A DNA stretch of 64,000 nucleotides from JBKCUA01 sp046318675 (GTDB taxonomy: Bacteria; Pseudomonadota; Alphaproteobacteria; JAJTHO01), in NCBI GenBank assembly GCA_046318675.1, contig JBKCUA010000013.1, positions 62,001 to 126,000 on the forward strand. The letters are read 5' to 3'. Below the pieces are notes generated by a model. It had not been told where the DNA came from, did not search any database, and saw nothing but the letters and a program-made list of their open reading frames with translations. How positions within the stretch are numbered: position 1 is the first letter of the stretch; each line of letters begins with the position of its first letter. A program made the translations under genes and the position numbers. Below are positions 26,334 to 35,507 of this stretch, one piece after another.

Positions 26334-27245
26334 GTGATTTTTATTACTTATTTCCTCCACGGTGCCGCCGATGCAGCAGCCCTAGACGCTTTTTTAAAAC
26401 CGCACACGGCGGCGGCGTTTCACCTACGCTCCAACGTGGCCAAGGCTTGATTAGTCTGCCATGGCAACCCGTATAAAGCCGAATACCTCGGTGCCTTTAA
26501 CGGCGATCGTCTGGTCGGGGTTGTTGGGTACAGCTGGATACATACGCTATTACTGTGCATTGAAGAATTACCGTGCATCCCCCTGCTGGCTCATGCGCTT
26601 ATTCCCTTGATCAAAAAACGAAGCGGGGTGCTTGATGGTATTTTGGGGCTGCCACAGCACTGCCAACCGCTGATTGCTGCGCTCAACCTTCCAGATAACT
26701 GTTTTCGCTGCAACGAACCCGAACGGCTCTATGGCCTCGCCCTAACCGATCTCCGCTTACCGCCACTGTTACACGATCCAAGCTACCGCGTCCGGCGGGC
26801 ACTACCCTCCGATGCGGAACTCTTGTACCAATGGAACATCGTTTTTGATGTTGAAGCACTTCATAGCGTACCGGGAACACCCCTGGAACAACAAACTATT
26901 GCCAAAATCGATCGCCGCATTGCCCTTCAAGAGTTATTTTTACTTGAACGGGATACAGAACCCCTAGCCTTTTGCGGCATCAGCGGTTTTCTCATGGAAG
27001 CAATGCATATTAACCCAGTATATACTCCGCCCTTCCTGCGCAACCGCGGCTACGCCAAGGCGATCACCGCCGGAGCCATCCTTCAGCGGCACCAGGAACA
27101 GCCCAGCCTAGAACAAGCAGTCCTCATCGTTGAAAATCCCGCCGCCGAACGCGCCTACCAAGCCATTGGTTTTACAAAAATATCAGACTATCAACTCGCT
27201 CTGGTACGAGAGGATTATCGCCACTCCCATGCTATGGCTTTATAA
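26334..27245 (+). pseudogene. GNAT-type acetyltransferase with premature TGA
   Basis: One frame encodes protein-like sequence from GTG 26334 to TAA 27245, but a TGA lies at 26448-26450 (context NVAKA-stop-LVCHGNPYKAEYLG), where a Gly codon GGA would fit by one base change. Downstream, GDRLVGVVGYSWIHTLLL, then RVRRALPSDAELLYQWNIVFD and the acetyl-CoA-binding RNRGYAKAITAGAIL identify a two-part GNAT protein. An ORF from ATG 26607 would lack the N-terminal third. The N-terminal border is unsure because upstream DNA is AT-rich. The end overlaps the metK stop convergently by 6 bases. Confidence 0.65.
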
Positions 27246-28403
27246 AAACGCCTCTTGCAGCCTCGCCACCAAATCCAGTTTCTCCCACGAAAACGCGCCG
27301 TTTTCCTGGGGGGCCCGGCCAAAGTGACCATAAGAAGCCGCCACCTGGTAAATAGGCCGGTTGAGCTGGAGGTGCTGGCGAATGCCCTTGGGGGTCAAGT
27401 CCATGAACCGGCGCAGGGCGCTGGCCACATGAGCCTCATCAACTTTTGAGGTATCGTGAAAATTAAGGTACACTGACAATGGCTCTGCCACACCAATCGC
27501 ATAGGACAATTGTAAGGTGCAACGTTCCGCCACCCCGGCGGCCACAATATTTTTTGCCAAATACCGCGCCGCGTAGGCCGCCGAGCGATCCACCTTGGTG
27601 GGGTCTTTCCCCGAAAACGCGCCGCCGCCGTGGGGCGCCGCGCCGCCGTAAGTATCGACAATAATCTTCCGCCCGGTCAACCCGGCATCCCCGTCCGGCC
27701 CGCCAATGACAAACCGCCCCGTCGGGTTGATGTAAAATTTATCATCGGGGCAGAGCCAACCCTTGGGCATCACTTTCCCGACATAATGACGGACAATCTC
27801 GTGGACGTCTTTGGCGCTTAACGCCTCATCATGCTGGTGCGAGACTACGATGGAAGTGGTGCGAACAGGCTTTTCATTTTCGTAAAGCAAGCTCACCTGA
27901 CTCTTTGCATCAGGACCAAGACCTTTAATAGCGCCGCTGTGCCGGGCTTCGGACAACGCCCGCAGGATCTGGTGCGCGTAATAAATCGGCGCCGGCATAT
28001 AATCCGGGGTTTCCTTGCAGGCGTACCCAAACATAATTCCCTGATCGCCCGCACCTTCGGCTTTATCGTCGGTTTCATCGACACCTACAGCAATATCTTG
28101 AGACTGCTCATGAAGATAATTCTCTACAACCAAGTTTTTCCAGTGAAAACCACGCTGTTCATACCCTATTTTTTTCACTGTCTGACGCACCACTTGCTCA
28201 ATAACGTCCGGGGTAATAGCATCTGGTCCACGAACCTCCCCGGCGAGCACAACTCTTCCAGTGGTTGCAAGCGTCTCGCACGCCACTCGAGCTTGAGGAT
28301 CAGCAGCTAAAAACGTATCGAGCACTGCATCAGAAATCTGATCGCAAATCTTATCTGGATGACCCTCTGAAACCGATTCACTCGTAAAAACAAAGCTTGA
28401 CAT
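27240..28403 (-). CDS. metK: S-adenosylmethionine synthetase
   Basis: 387 residues from ATG 28403, preceded by ATGAGGTTTTTT (GAGG as ribosome binding site); a second ATG 12 bases upstream (28415) is less likely. Makes SAM from methionine and ATP. Motifs: FTSESVSEGHPDKICDQISD at the N-terminus, GAGDQGIMFGYA (ATP site), and GGGAFSGKDPTKVDRSAAY (phosphate loop). Directly downstream of purH (31-base gap), too short for a SAM riboswitch. The 3' half is GC-rich and the 5' half AT-rich, with the change near 27,830. Confidence 0.97.
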   Translation of the reverse strand: MSSFVFTSESVSEGHPDKICDQISDAVLDTFLAADPQARVACETLATTGRVVLAGEVRGPDAITPDVIEQVVRQTVKKIGYEQRGFHWKNLVVENYLHEQSQDIAVGVDETDDKAEGAGDQGIMFGYACKETPDYMPAPIYYAHQILRALSEARHSGAIKGLGPDAKSQVSLLYENEKPVRTTSIVVSHQHDEALSAKDVHEIVRHYVGKVMPKGWLCPDDKFYINPTGRFVIGGPDGDAGLTGRKIIVDTYGGAAPHGGGAFSGKDPTKVDRSAAYAARYLAKNIVAAGVAERCTLQLSYAIGVAEPLSVYLNFHDTSKVDEAHVASALRRFMDLTPKGIRQHLQLNRPIYQVAASYGHFGRAPQENGAFSWEKLDLVARLQEAFL

Positions 28404-28434
28404 AAAAAACCTCATGTTAAAGTTTAAAATTAAG

Positions 28435-29991
28435 TTAATGCCTGAAGTGCCTAATTCCAGTGAAAATCATTGCCACATGAGCTGCGTCCGCCGCCGCTAT
28501 AACCTCATTATCTCGAATCGATCCCCCTGGCTGAATCACCGCCCGTGCCCCAGCCTCTATTGCCACCAGCAACCCGTCCGCAAAAGGGAAAAAGGCATCT
28601 GAAGCCACCACGGAATCCTCCAACGATAATCCGGCATCTTCTGCCTTACGGGCGGCAATCCGAGCAGCATCCACCCGACTCATTTGCCCAGCCCCAATAG
28701 CCAGAGTAGCTCCATCTTTGACATAAATAATAGCGTTAGACTTCACGTGCTTAGCCACGGTAAAGGCAAACAGTAAGTCGGCCTCCTCTTTTGAAGAGGG
28801 TTTTCGCACCGTTACACAACGCGGAGCCGTTTCACCCAATACTTGCTGATCGGCTGTTTGCAGTAAAAAGCCACCACTGACTCCCCGAACCGTCCGAGCC
28901 CCGAAAGGTACTCCCCCTGCCCCACTCATATCCAAAAGACGAAGATTTTTTTTTGCGGCAAATACCGCCAGCGCATCCTCAGTAAAGCTGGGTGCTAAAA
29001 CAACCTCAGAAAACACATCCCCAATCAATTGCGCCGCCACCTCATCCAGCACACGATTAACCGCAACAATACCGCCAAAAGCCGAAACAGGATCACAGCG
29101 CAATGCCGCTTTGTAAGCCGCCACAACATCTTCGCCTACCGCAACCCCACAAGGGTTCGCGTGTTTGATAATTGCCACCGCTGGATGGTCAAATTCATTG
29201 ACTAACTGCCACGCCGCATCAGCGTCATTGATATTGTTGTAACTAAGTTCCTTGCCCTGCACCTGCTGTGCCGCCGCCAGACCATACGGTGGCAAGCTAG
29301 CATCGGCGTAAAACGCGCCCCGCTGATGCGGGTTTTCGCCGTAGCGCAACGGCTGCACCAGCTGCAGCGGCAGGCTAACCGCCGCCGGGAAGGCTGCTCC
29401 TTGATGCTGAGCAAAGGCTTCGGCTATAACAGCGTCGTACTGAGCCGTATGGGCAAAAGCTTTTGCCGCCCCGGCTAGGCGCAAGGCGGCGGTCACCGCG
29501 CCATGCGCCTGCACCGCCGAAAGCACCTCCGGATAATCCGCCGGATCGCTCACCACCGTGACATACGCATGATTCTTTGCCGCCGCCCGCAGCAGAGCCA
29601 CGCCGCCAATATCAATTTCTTCCACACATTCATCCCAGCCCGCCCCGCTATGGCGCGTCTGGGCAAACGGGTACAGATTCACCACCACCAGATCGATAGT
29701 ACCGATATGGTGCACCGCCAGTGCCCCCAAATGCTGCGGCGTACGCTTCGCCAGAATTCCGCCGTGAATATGCGGGTGTAAAGTCTTTACCCTACCACCG
29801 AGAATCTCCGGGAAATTAGTCGCCTCACTCACATCACGAACGGGCAAACCAGCCTCGCGCAGAGCTGTTGCTGTCCCGCCAGTGGAAAGCAGCTCAACCC
29901 CACGTTCAACCAATCCTTTCGCAAAAGGCAACAAGCCCGTCTTGTCCGATACCGACAATAACGCCCGCCGCACAGGGTAAAAATCTGTCAT
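28435..29991 (-). CDS. purH: Bifunctional AICAR formyltransferase / IMP cyclohydrolase
   Basis: 518 residues. The last two steps of IMP synthesis. The N-terminal cyclohydrolase (MGS-like) domain has ALLSVSDKTGLLPFAKGL, ELLSTGGTATALREAGLPV and GGRVKTLHPHIHGG; the C-terminal AICARFT domain includes NPHQRGAFY, ELSYNNINDADAAW and IIKHANPCGVA. Length normal. The upstream gene 30029-30892 is on the same strand with a 37-base gap; metK follows. No purine riboswitch was seen. Confidence 0.97.
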   Translation of the reverse strand: MTDFYPVRRALLSVSDKTGLLPFAKGLVERGVELLSTGGTATALREAGLPVRDVSEATNFPEILGGRVKTLHPHIHGGILAKRTPQHLGALAVHHIGTIDLVVVNLYPFAQTRHSGAGWDECVEEIDIGGVALLRAAAKNHAYVTVVSDPADYPEVLSAVQAHGAVTAALRLAGAAKAFAHTAQYDAVIAEAFAQHQGAAFPAAVSLPLQLVQPLRYGENPHQRGAFYADASLPPYGLAAAQQVQGKELSYNNINDADAAWQLVNEFDHPAVAIIKHANPCGVAVGEDVVAAYKAALRCDPVSAFGGIVAVNRVLDEVAAQLIGDVFSEVVLAPSFTEDALAVFAAKKNLRLLDMSGAGGVPFGARTVRGVSGGFLLQTADQQVLGETAPRCVTVRKPSSKEEADLLFAFTVAKHVKSNAIIYVKDGATLAIGAGQMSRVDAARIAARKAEDAGLSLEDSVVASDAFFPFADGLLVAIEAGARAVIQPGGSIRDNEVIAAADAAHVAMIFTGIRHFRH

Positions 29992-30028
29992 GAAGGGCTT
30001 TTAAAGGGTGTTAACAATGAGCGCAAGG

Positions 30029-30892
30029 CTATCCTTTTAACAACGCCTGCAATCCCGTGCGATAATTAGGGTATTGCCACTCCCCATCCGGTAATAAAAC
30101 TTTGATACGAGAATTACAAACCCTTTTGCACTCTGCGTAAAAGCTGCGCGTCATCGGCGACAGGGTATCCGCCACCTGCTCAAAATCCAACAACGGTGGT
30201 GGCACAACACCCAACATTTCCGCAGCATACGCTACTACCTCATGGCTAGGGCATGGGACATCATCGGCGACATTATATATGGCATCAGAGCCATAAAGTC
30301 TGGCTGCATCCAAAGCTCGAACAATGTCTTGCACATGAATTCTTGAAAAAACTTGGCCTGACTTAGCTAGGCGACGCGCCACACCACAACGCACATCTTC
30401 AATAGCATTACGCCCAGGGCCATAAATACCCGCCAAACGAAATACTTGAACCTTGACCCCAGTTTGCTCCCCAAACGCGAGCCAAGCTTCTTCAGCCTTT
30501 ATCCGAGCTACTCCTCGCTCAGTTTTTGTCCGGCATAAGCTATTTTCATCTACCCAAACGCCCTCATAATCACCATAAACCCCAGTTGTGGACAAATACC
30601 CTATCCATTTCAAAGCTGGTAACGTCAACAGATCCTCCCTATGAAAGCGCAATACGGGATCGCCGTACGCATCGGGGGGAATAGATATTAAAACATGAGC
30701 AACTCGCATAAAACGCGCACGAAAGTCTATAATGGGTCGCTGGCCATCAAAAATAACAGGCACAATCCCCGATAGCATCTTTCCCCGCCGGTTGGTGCCA
30801 TAGATAGAGGAAAAATCCCCCTTCATACGCCACTCAGCAGCAAAAAACTCCGCCGTATACCCGGCACCAAAAAGAAGACCGTCATGCACCAA
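30029..30892 (-). CDS. SDR-family NAD(P)-binding protein (YeeZ-like)
   Basis: 287 residues. The nucleotide-binding loop is LLFGAGYTAEFFA (GxGxxA) at the N-terminus, then YLSTTGVYGDYEGVWVDE and FRLAGIYGPGRNAI are typical of atypical/extended SDR proteins. RIHVQDIVRALDAA and YNVADDVPCPSHEV fit the YeeZ-type epimerase-like subgroup. The substrate is unknown. Located upstream of purH on the same strand, after fliW. N-terminus MVHDG may start a few codons later. No break seen. Confidence 0.8.
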   Translation of the reverse strand: MVHDGLLFGAGYTAEFFAAEWRMKGDFSSIYGTNRRGKMLSGIVPVIFDGQRPIIDFRARFMRVAHVLISIPPDAYGDPVLRFHREDLLTLPALKWIGYLSTTGVYGDYEGVWVDENSLCRTKTERGVARIKAEEAWLAFGEQTGVKVQVFRLAGIYGPGRNAIEDVRCGVARRLAKSGQVFSRIHVQDIVRALDAARLYGSDAIYNVADDVPCPSHEVVAYAAEMLGVVPPPLLDFEQVADTLSPMTRSFYAECKRVCNSRIKVLLPDGEWQYPNYRTGLQALLKG

Positions 30893-30920
30893 AACACGGT
30901 GACGTTGTCATGTACTTTCG

Positions 30921-31475
30921 TCAAGCAGTTACGATAGCCCCATCCTGATTCACTGGCAACCGCAATAAATAATTCGGATTACTGAGCACAATCTGTTGCG
31001 CCATACGGCTAGCAATGTCTACCACCACAGGTGCACGTGCGTTGACAGTCATTTGTACTGTACCGTCATTTTTCTTATCAAGTGTGACCATATGCAGCAA
31101 CAAAAGCTTATCCCATACAACTCCCTGACGGGCGCAAATATCTTCTACATCTTCTTTACATAAAAAAGATTCTTTAGCATCAGTAGTCATCACTATAAAA
31201 GATAGTTCTGCTTCCTCAATGGATTGCAACAATCGAAAAGGCCCTTCAACTTTCGTCCCAGGAATAATTAGTAGCGCAAAATTGCGATATGTCTCAAAAC
31301 CAAGCATTCCAGCAGAAAAGCTAAGCACCTGCTGCTGCGGTACTGAAAAAATACCAAAACGATTCTCAATAACAATATCGGCCACTTCTTCTTGAAATGG
31401 CTCTTCAACCTGCGTATTGAAAAGTGACTCGTTAGCTTGTTCAAGCAATGTGGCAGCATGGAGGGCGAGGGTCAT
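30921..31475 (-). CDS. fliW: Flagellar assembly factor FliW
   Basis: 184 residues. The FliW pattern is visible: GMLGFETYRNFALLIIPG, GPFRLLQSIEEAELSFIVM, and the C-terminal TVNARAPVVVDIASRMAQQ followed by VLSNPNYLLRLPV. FliW binds flagellin and the RNA regulator CsrA, coupling flagellin level to its translation; csrA is not in this window. It has about 40 extra N-terminal residues compared with the usual 140-150. Last gene of the flagellar block, 28 bases after flgL. Confidence 0.88.
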   Translation of the reverse strand: MTLALHAATLLEQANESLFNTQVEEPFQEEVADIVIENRFGIFSVPQQQVLSFSAGMLGFETYRNFALLIIPGTKVEGPFRLLQSIEEAELSFIVMTTDAKESFLCKEDVEDICARQGVVWDKLLLLHMVTLDKKNDGTVQMTVNARAPVVVDIASRMAQQIVLSNPNYLLRLPVNQDGAIVTA

Positions 31476-31503
31476 AAAAAGCTCCTTAATAGGTTGCTCT
31501 TTA

Positions 31504-32406
31504 TTAATTCAAGTATTGTGCCAAGCTGAGATTGCTGAATTTACCAATATAAGTAAACTGCGCCTGTAAGTTTGTTTGTTCCAATTGCAACCTAGTTGTT
31601 ACGTCCAAAAAGTCCGTATCCACCAAACTTCCAATGGTATCTTTTAAAACAAGATTATTAGCATTATGTTGATCGCTAACATCTTCTGTCGCCTTTAAAC
31701 GTATCCCATTAGCCGCGACAAGAACCCGTATGCCGTCAATTGCATTACTAACCAAATCGATTGCCTGACTTATTGCTGCATCATTCGTAGGAGCATTTTT
31801 AACAATGCGCAGACCACGAATATATTGTTCAAATGCAGGGTTATCGGCATTAATACCATAATCAAGACGGAAATTTTTATCTATCTGGGCAAAAAGTATC
31901 TGATTGTCGCCCTTATAATAGGAACTATCGGCAACTATAGCCGAGGGCAATGCCGTAAAAAGACTTAAATCTACCGGAGGAGCATCAATGCGGCTACCAC
32001 CAAAAAGATACTCACCAGCACTGGTCGCATTTAACGTACTAGCTGCCTGTTGCAAGCGCTGGTCTGCATTGTAAAACAACCCTGCTGATGAAGAATTCCC
32101 AACATTTCTTGCACTTATCAAATCTACCTTAAAGGCGATTGCCGCATCAAGAAGGCTACTCATATGAATATCCATCTGGGTCAATTTACTACCTATTTGC
32201 GTATTCACTGATTCGAATTTTTCTGTGCGGACAGACTCACTTTGCAACGATACTAAGCGACCGGATACACCTCCAAAACCGCTATAGAACTCAGCTTTCT
32301 TACCACTGGAAAGCTGATCTTGCAGTGTAGCCAGCCGAACCGTGCTTTGCTGCATAAACATATTGGTGCGCTGAAAGCGGTCAAAAGTGCCAACCCTAGT
32401 AATCAC
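31504..32406 (-). CDS. flgL: Flagellar hook-associated protein 3 (FlgL)
   Basis: 300 residues. N-terminal D0/D1 helix with RVGTFDRFQRTNMFMQQSTV and LATLQDQLSSGKKAE, and a C-terminal coiled segment DVTTRLQLEQTNLQAQFTYI ending SLAQYLN, the flagellin-like termini. Joins hook to filament together with FlgK. Follows flgK by 8 bases. Slightly short in the variable middle, but intact. Confidence 0.92.
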   Translation of the reverse strand: MITRVGTFDRFQRTNMFMQQSTVRLATLQDQLSSGKKAEFYSGFGGVSGRLVSLQSESVRTEKFESVNTQIGSKLTQMDIHMSSLLDAAIAFKVDLISARNVGNSSSAGLFYNADQRLQQAASTLNATSAGEYLFGGSRIDAPPVDLSLFTALPSAIVADSSYYKGDNQILFAQIDKNFRLDYGINADNPAFEQYIRGLRIVKNAPTNDAAISQAIDLVSNAIDGIRVLVAANGIRLKATEDVSDQHNANNLVLKDTIGSLVDTDFLDVTTRLQLEQTNLQAQFTYIGKFSNLSLAQYLN

Positions 32407-32414
32407 GATTTACC

Positions 32415-34598
32415 TCATGCAAAAATTTGTTCAAGAGCATCAAGCATCTGATTGGTAATTTTAATAGCCTGACCAGCAGCATTATGAGCATTCTGAAATA
32501 CTGTCAGATTAAGCATTTCCTCCTGCACATCGACAGCAGAAACACTGGAAAACTGATTTTTGACAGTATCGTTTAATCCCTTTACCGTTTTAAAAGCATC
32601 ATCAGCATTACTAATTTTTTGAGCATTATTAGACAAAAACAATGATGTATAATCAAGCAAACTAGCCTGCAACTCAGGCAGCCCGCCTGAAGCACGAATC
32701 ATCGTTTTTTGCATGAAACTTTTTGCCAATGAATCAGTAAGGCGAGCATCACCTGCTGTGATAGCCGAAGGGGGGTTCGTTATAGGCAAGGGCGAAGTAA
32801 ATATAGCATCTGTAAGCTTGCCCCGAGCAAGAAGTTTGGGTTGGGCAACAATTGTTGCCCGCACATCCATAACAGCGGACAAATGGCGTGGGTCTTTAAA
32901 ATCAAAATAGCTGATAAAATTCTTACCACTAGCTGTTTCTATGGCAGGAGGACTTAATAATGTTAATGTAACAGCCGCCTGACCACTAGTATCTTTAAGC
33001 AATAACTTTCCACCAGACGTAATACTGGCCGTAATGCCAATAGCTGCAGTATTAATTTTACTAACAATATCTCCAACGGTAGCAACCGCCGGTGCCGCTG
33101 CTAAATCTAAATTGAAACTATTGATAACAGCACCGCTCGGCTGCGTTAAGTTTATCCGTACCAGTCCTGTACCCGTAAACGGAGTGCTATTACTAATACT
33201 AGTGTTACTGACCAATAGCGGTGGATTAATCTGATTTAATGGACTATCAAAAAGATCATTAAGACCAAAAAAATGGGAAATTCCTAGATTTTTTCCCGTC
33301 ATGCTTTCCGTTGGTGCAGGGAACCCAGTAACACTTCCAACCGCAATGCTAGTACCTGCGTTAGCCGTCAATGTCAGGCGACCATTGGTTATACTAGCTG
33401 TCGCTAAACTATTGAACTGCACTAGAGGACCACCAATAACCGTAGTCGTTGTTGGGGCGTTAATCGTATCCACTAATCCCTGCACCGTTTGCGGAACAAC
33501 CGTAGTTAAATTTAGATCGATATAATCTTTTAGAATCCCCGTCGGGGTGGTCACTGCAATACGCAAGGTTCCGTTAGCAAAAAAGGGATCAGAACCATTA
33601 ACCTGCTGGGTACCCGTGAGGGTTTGTGGCGGCGGGTAAGCCGTTCCTGTGTTATGCAGGGCATTAAGTGTATCATTTAATATTATTGCTATAGTGTTTA
33701 ATTGATCGCTTATGGTGGGCAGTTGATTGTCTCGCAAATCTATGAGGGCTTTGAACTCCCCATTTCTTAAAGTTTCTGTGAGATCTGTAGGTATGCTAGA
33801 TGCCGGAATGGTTATACCCGAAAAGCTACCAAAATCATAACGGGTCATGGCATCAACAGCAGTAGTCGGAGTATAGGCAAGATGCCTAGGAACTTGATCA
33901 AAAAGCATGTATCCAGATTTAGTATAGACAGCAATACCATTCGCATCACGAGGCATTACAATAATATCAAGTTTTTTGGCTATAGTCTCTATCGCATTAT
34001 CTCGTTGATCTTCAAGATCACCACTTGGCTTACCTTCTGCAGTTGCGGCAAGAATCTTGGAATTAAGAACACCAATTTTATCAATAGCTATATTTAACTC
34101 ATCCACGCTCGCACTAATGCGGGAATCAGCATCTTTACGCAAACCTTGTAAAGATGTTTCCGCACCATTAATCTGCCGTAATGCTGCTTGAACCATTACA
34201 ATAAAATTCATGTTATTAGTTGTATTATCAGGATTAAGTGCCAAGGTTTGTAACAATGTCGATAATTTTGTTAGTTGTGCGGTTAAATCAGAGTTATGAG
34301 TCGTATTCCCAAACAGGCTGTCGGCACGCTGTAAAATATCATTTGTCGCTTGAGCTGCACCCAAATCGCTCAGGCTTTCCCGCAATTGTTTTTGTAACGC
34401 CGAATCAATTGTTCGGGTAATATTGGCAATAGTAACTTCTCCGCCTTGCCGGGGATCCCAAACTTGAGAAATTTGATTCGCTGTTTTTTTTGTATAGCCT
34501 GCTACATTAGCATTAGTAATATTGCTTGATGTGACATCTACCCCTTTTTGGGCAACGCTAACGCCACTAAAAGCCTTCCATAGGGCACTTGTTAACAT
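32415..34598 (-). CDS. flgK: Flagellar hook-associated protein 1 (FlgK)
   Basis: 727 residues. The N-terminus SGVSVAQKGVDVTSSNITNA with NVAGYTKK is the FlgK signature, and the C-terminus (VDVQEEMLNLTVFQNAHNAA, then AIKITNQMLDALEQIFA) is the matching D0 helix. The central domain (about 320-580) is enlarged and Thr/Ala/Gly-rich with internal beta-type repeats (GTGLVRINLTQPSGAV resembles GTLRIAVTTPTGIL), so the protein is longer than the enteric 547 residues. 3 bases after the flgN-like gene. Confidence 0.93.
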   Translation of the reverse strand: MLTSALWKAFSGVSVAQKGVDVTSSNITNANVAGYTKKTANQISQVWDPRQGGEVTIANITRTIDSALQKQLRESLSDLGAAQATNDILQRADSLFGNTTHNSDLTAQLTKLSTLLQTLALNPDNTTNNMNFIVMVQAALRQINGAETSLQGLRKDADSRISASVDELNIAIDKIGVLNSKILAATAEGKPSGDLEDQRDNAIETIAKKLDIIVMPRDANGIAVYTKSGYMLFDQVPRHLAYTPTTAVDAMTRYDFGSFSGITIPASSIPTDLTETLRNGEFKALIDLRDNQLPTISDQLNTIAIILNDTLNALHNTGTAYPPPQTLTGTQQVNGSDPFFANGTLRIAVTTPTGILKDYIDLNLTTVVPQTVQGLVDTINAPTTTTVIGGPLVQFNSLATASITNGRLTLTANAGTSIAVGSVTGFPAPTESMTGKNLGISHFFGLNDLFDSPLNQINPPLLVSNTSISNSTPFTGTGLVRINLTQPSGAVINSFNLDLAAAPAVATVGDIVSKINTAAIGITASITSGGKLLLKDTSGQAAVTLTLLSPPAIETASGKNFISYFDFKDPRHLSAVMDVRATIVAQPKLLARGKLTDAIFTSPLPITNPPSAITAGDARLTDSLAKSFMQKTMIRASGGLPELQASLLDYTSLFLSNNAQKISNADDAFKTVKGLNDTVKNQFSSVSAVDVQEEMLNLTVFQNAHNAAGQAIKITNQMLDALEQIFA

Positions 34599-34601
34599 GA
34601 C

Positions 34602-35078
34602 TTATAAATTCTGATCGAAGAGTGCTGTCGCCCGCGCAGCACCTTTTTGATAAAATATACTCGTGCCTTCACCATCAGCAGTATACGACTGATGCGTATC
34701 GCTTTCATGAAGCACTGCTTCCCGCAATGCTTCCATCACAAATGTTCTAGCATCCCTAGCAATAGCCAGAGCACGCCGATTCTCTACGATGATATCTTGA
34801 AAATGACGAAGTATCTCAGATAGCTGCGCTTTAACCTCTGGAGCTAATCTATACAGTGCCTCCAAATCATTTTGCAGCACGGCAATAATCCTTGCATACG
34901 ACTCCAGCAACGCATTCTTTTCATTCTGTAAAGGCAGGATAGAAGCAACTTTCTGATGAAGAAGATGTGAGTTTTCCTCAGAAAAAATAGCTATTAGCCG
35001 ATTAGTAATGGCAATAAGCTCAACAACCTGCATCTCGGTAGCATCCCGCATTTCATTTCGTGTCACTGCAACGGGCAT
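34602..35078 (-). CDS. Probable flagellar export chaperone, FlgN-like
   Basis: 158 residues from ATG 35078 (ribosome binding site GGAGGTTTGAT), one base after the flgJ stop. Almost entirely alpha-helical and charged (VELIAITNRLIAIFSEENSH, LLESYARIIAVLQNDLEALY, LSEILRHFQDIIVENRRAL), as expected of FlgN, the chaperone of FlgK and FlgL. Position directly upstream of flgK-flgL supports it; sequence similarity alone is weak. The frame extends to 35264 but overlaps flgJ there, so the later start is right. Confidence 0.72.
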   Translation of the reverse strand: MPVAVTRNEMRDATEMQVVELIAITNRLIAIFSEENSHLLHQKVASILPLQNEKNALLESYARIIAVLQNDLEALYRLAPEVKAQLSEILRHFQDIIVENRRALAIARDARTFVMEALREAVLHESDTHQSYTADGEGTSIFYQKGAARATALFDQNL

Positions 35079-35079
35079 A

Positions 35080-35505
35080 TCAAACCTCCATACTTCGGAG
35101 AAGATTCTCCTTAATAGGCCTTGCAAGACCAATGCCACCTCGGTCGGCGAATAATTTCCCATATTCTTGCAATAAGAAACTACGAAAATGCTCTTCCCCA
35201 TGACCACCGCCAAAAAGAGAATCTGGCTGTAGACCTTCGAACATAGGCTGCAAAAGCTGACCAATAGTTAGGGCTTCAAATTCTTTTGCTTTTTGTTCGG
35301 CCTTACGCACAACCTCCAGAGCAGCCCCCTTCTGAGTTGTATCTTGCTGGCGTTGCGGCAATGGCGGCGTTACATCCATGAGTGCTGAAAATGCACTTCG
35401 CGCCGATATTTTCTCAGAAACACCAGTAGGCGTAGGCCTAGCCACCGCCGCCACAAGCTGTTTTTCAAAACCAGCCAATTCACTAGGGGAAAAAGACGTT
35501 TTCAT
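35080..35505 (-). CDS. flgJ: Rod-binding protein FlgJ, single-domain type
   Basis: 141 residues. The C-terminal half (KEFEALTIGQLLQPMFEGL, then GHGEEHFRSFLLQEYGKLFA and RGGIGLARPIKENLL) is the Rod-binding domain. It lacks the muramidase domain of enteric FlgJ; single-domain FlgJ is normal in alphaproteobacteria, where a separate enzyme (SltF) opens the wall. Lies 2 bases after flgI and just before the flgN-like gene. Confidence 0.9.
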   Translation of the reverse strand: MKTSFSPSELAGFEKQLVAAVARPTPTGVSEKISARSAFSALMDVTPPLPQRQQDTTQKGAALEVVRKAEQKAKEFEALTIGQLLQPMFEGLQPDSLFGGGHGEEHFRSFLLQEYGKLFADRGGIGLARPIKENLLRSMEV

Positions 35506-35507
35506 GG

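Noticed and set aside
26430..26470. TGA at 26448 as a recoded sense codon (e.g. Gly or Sec)
   Set aside because: Other genes in the window end at TGA without being extended, and a single GGA-to-TGA change in an otherwise clean frame is simpler; no SECIS-like structure was seen.
27255..28310. Multiple plus-strand ORFs opposite metK
   Set aside because: They mirror the conserved metK frame in GC-rich DNA and carry no recognisable motif.
28404..28434. SAM-type riboswitch before metK
   Set aside because: Only 31 bases separate purH and metK, far too few for any known SAM or SAM/SAH riboswitch.
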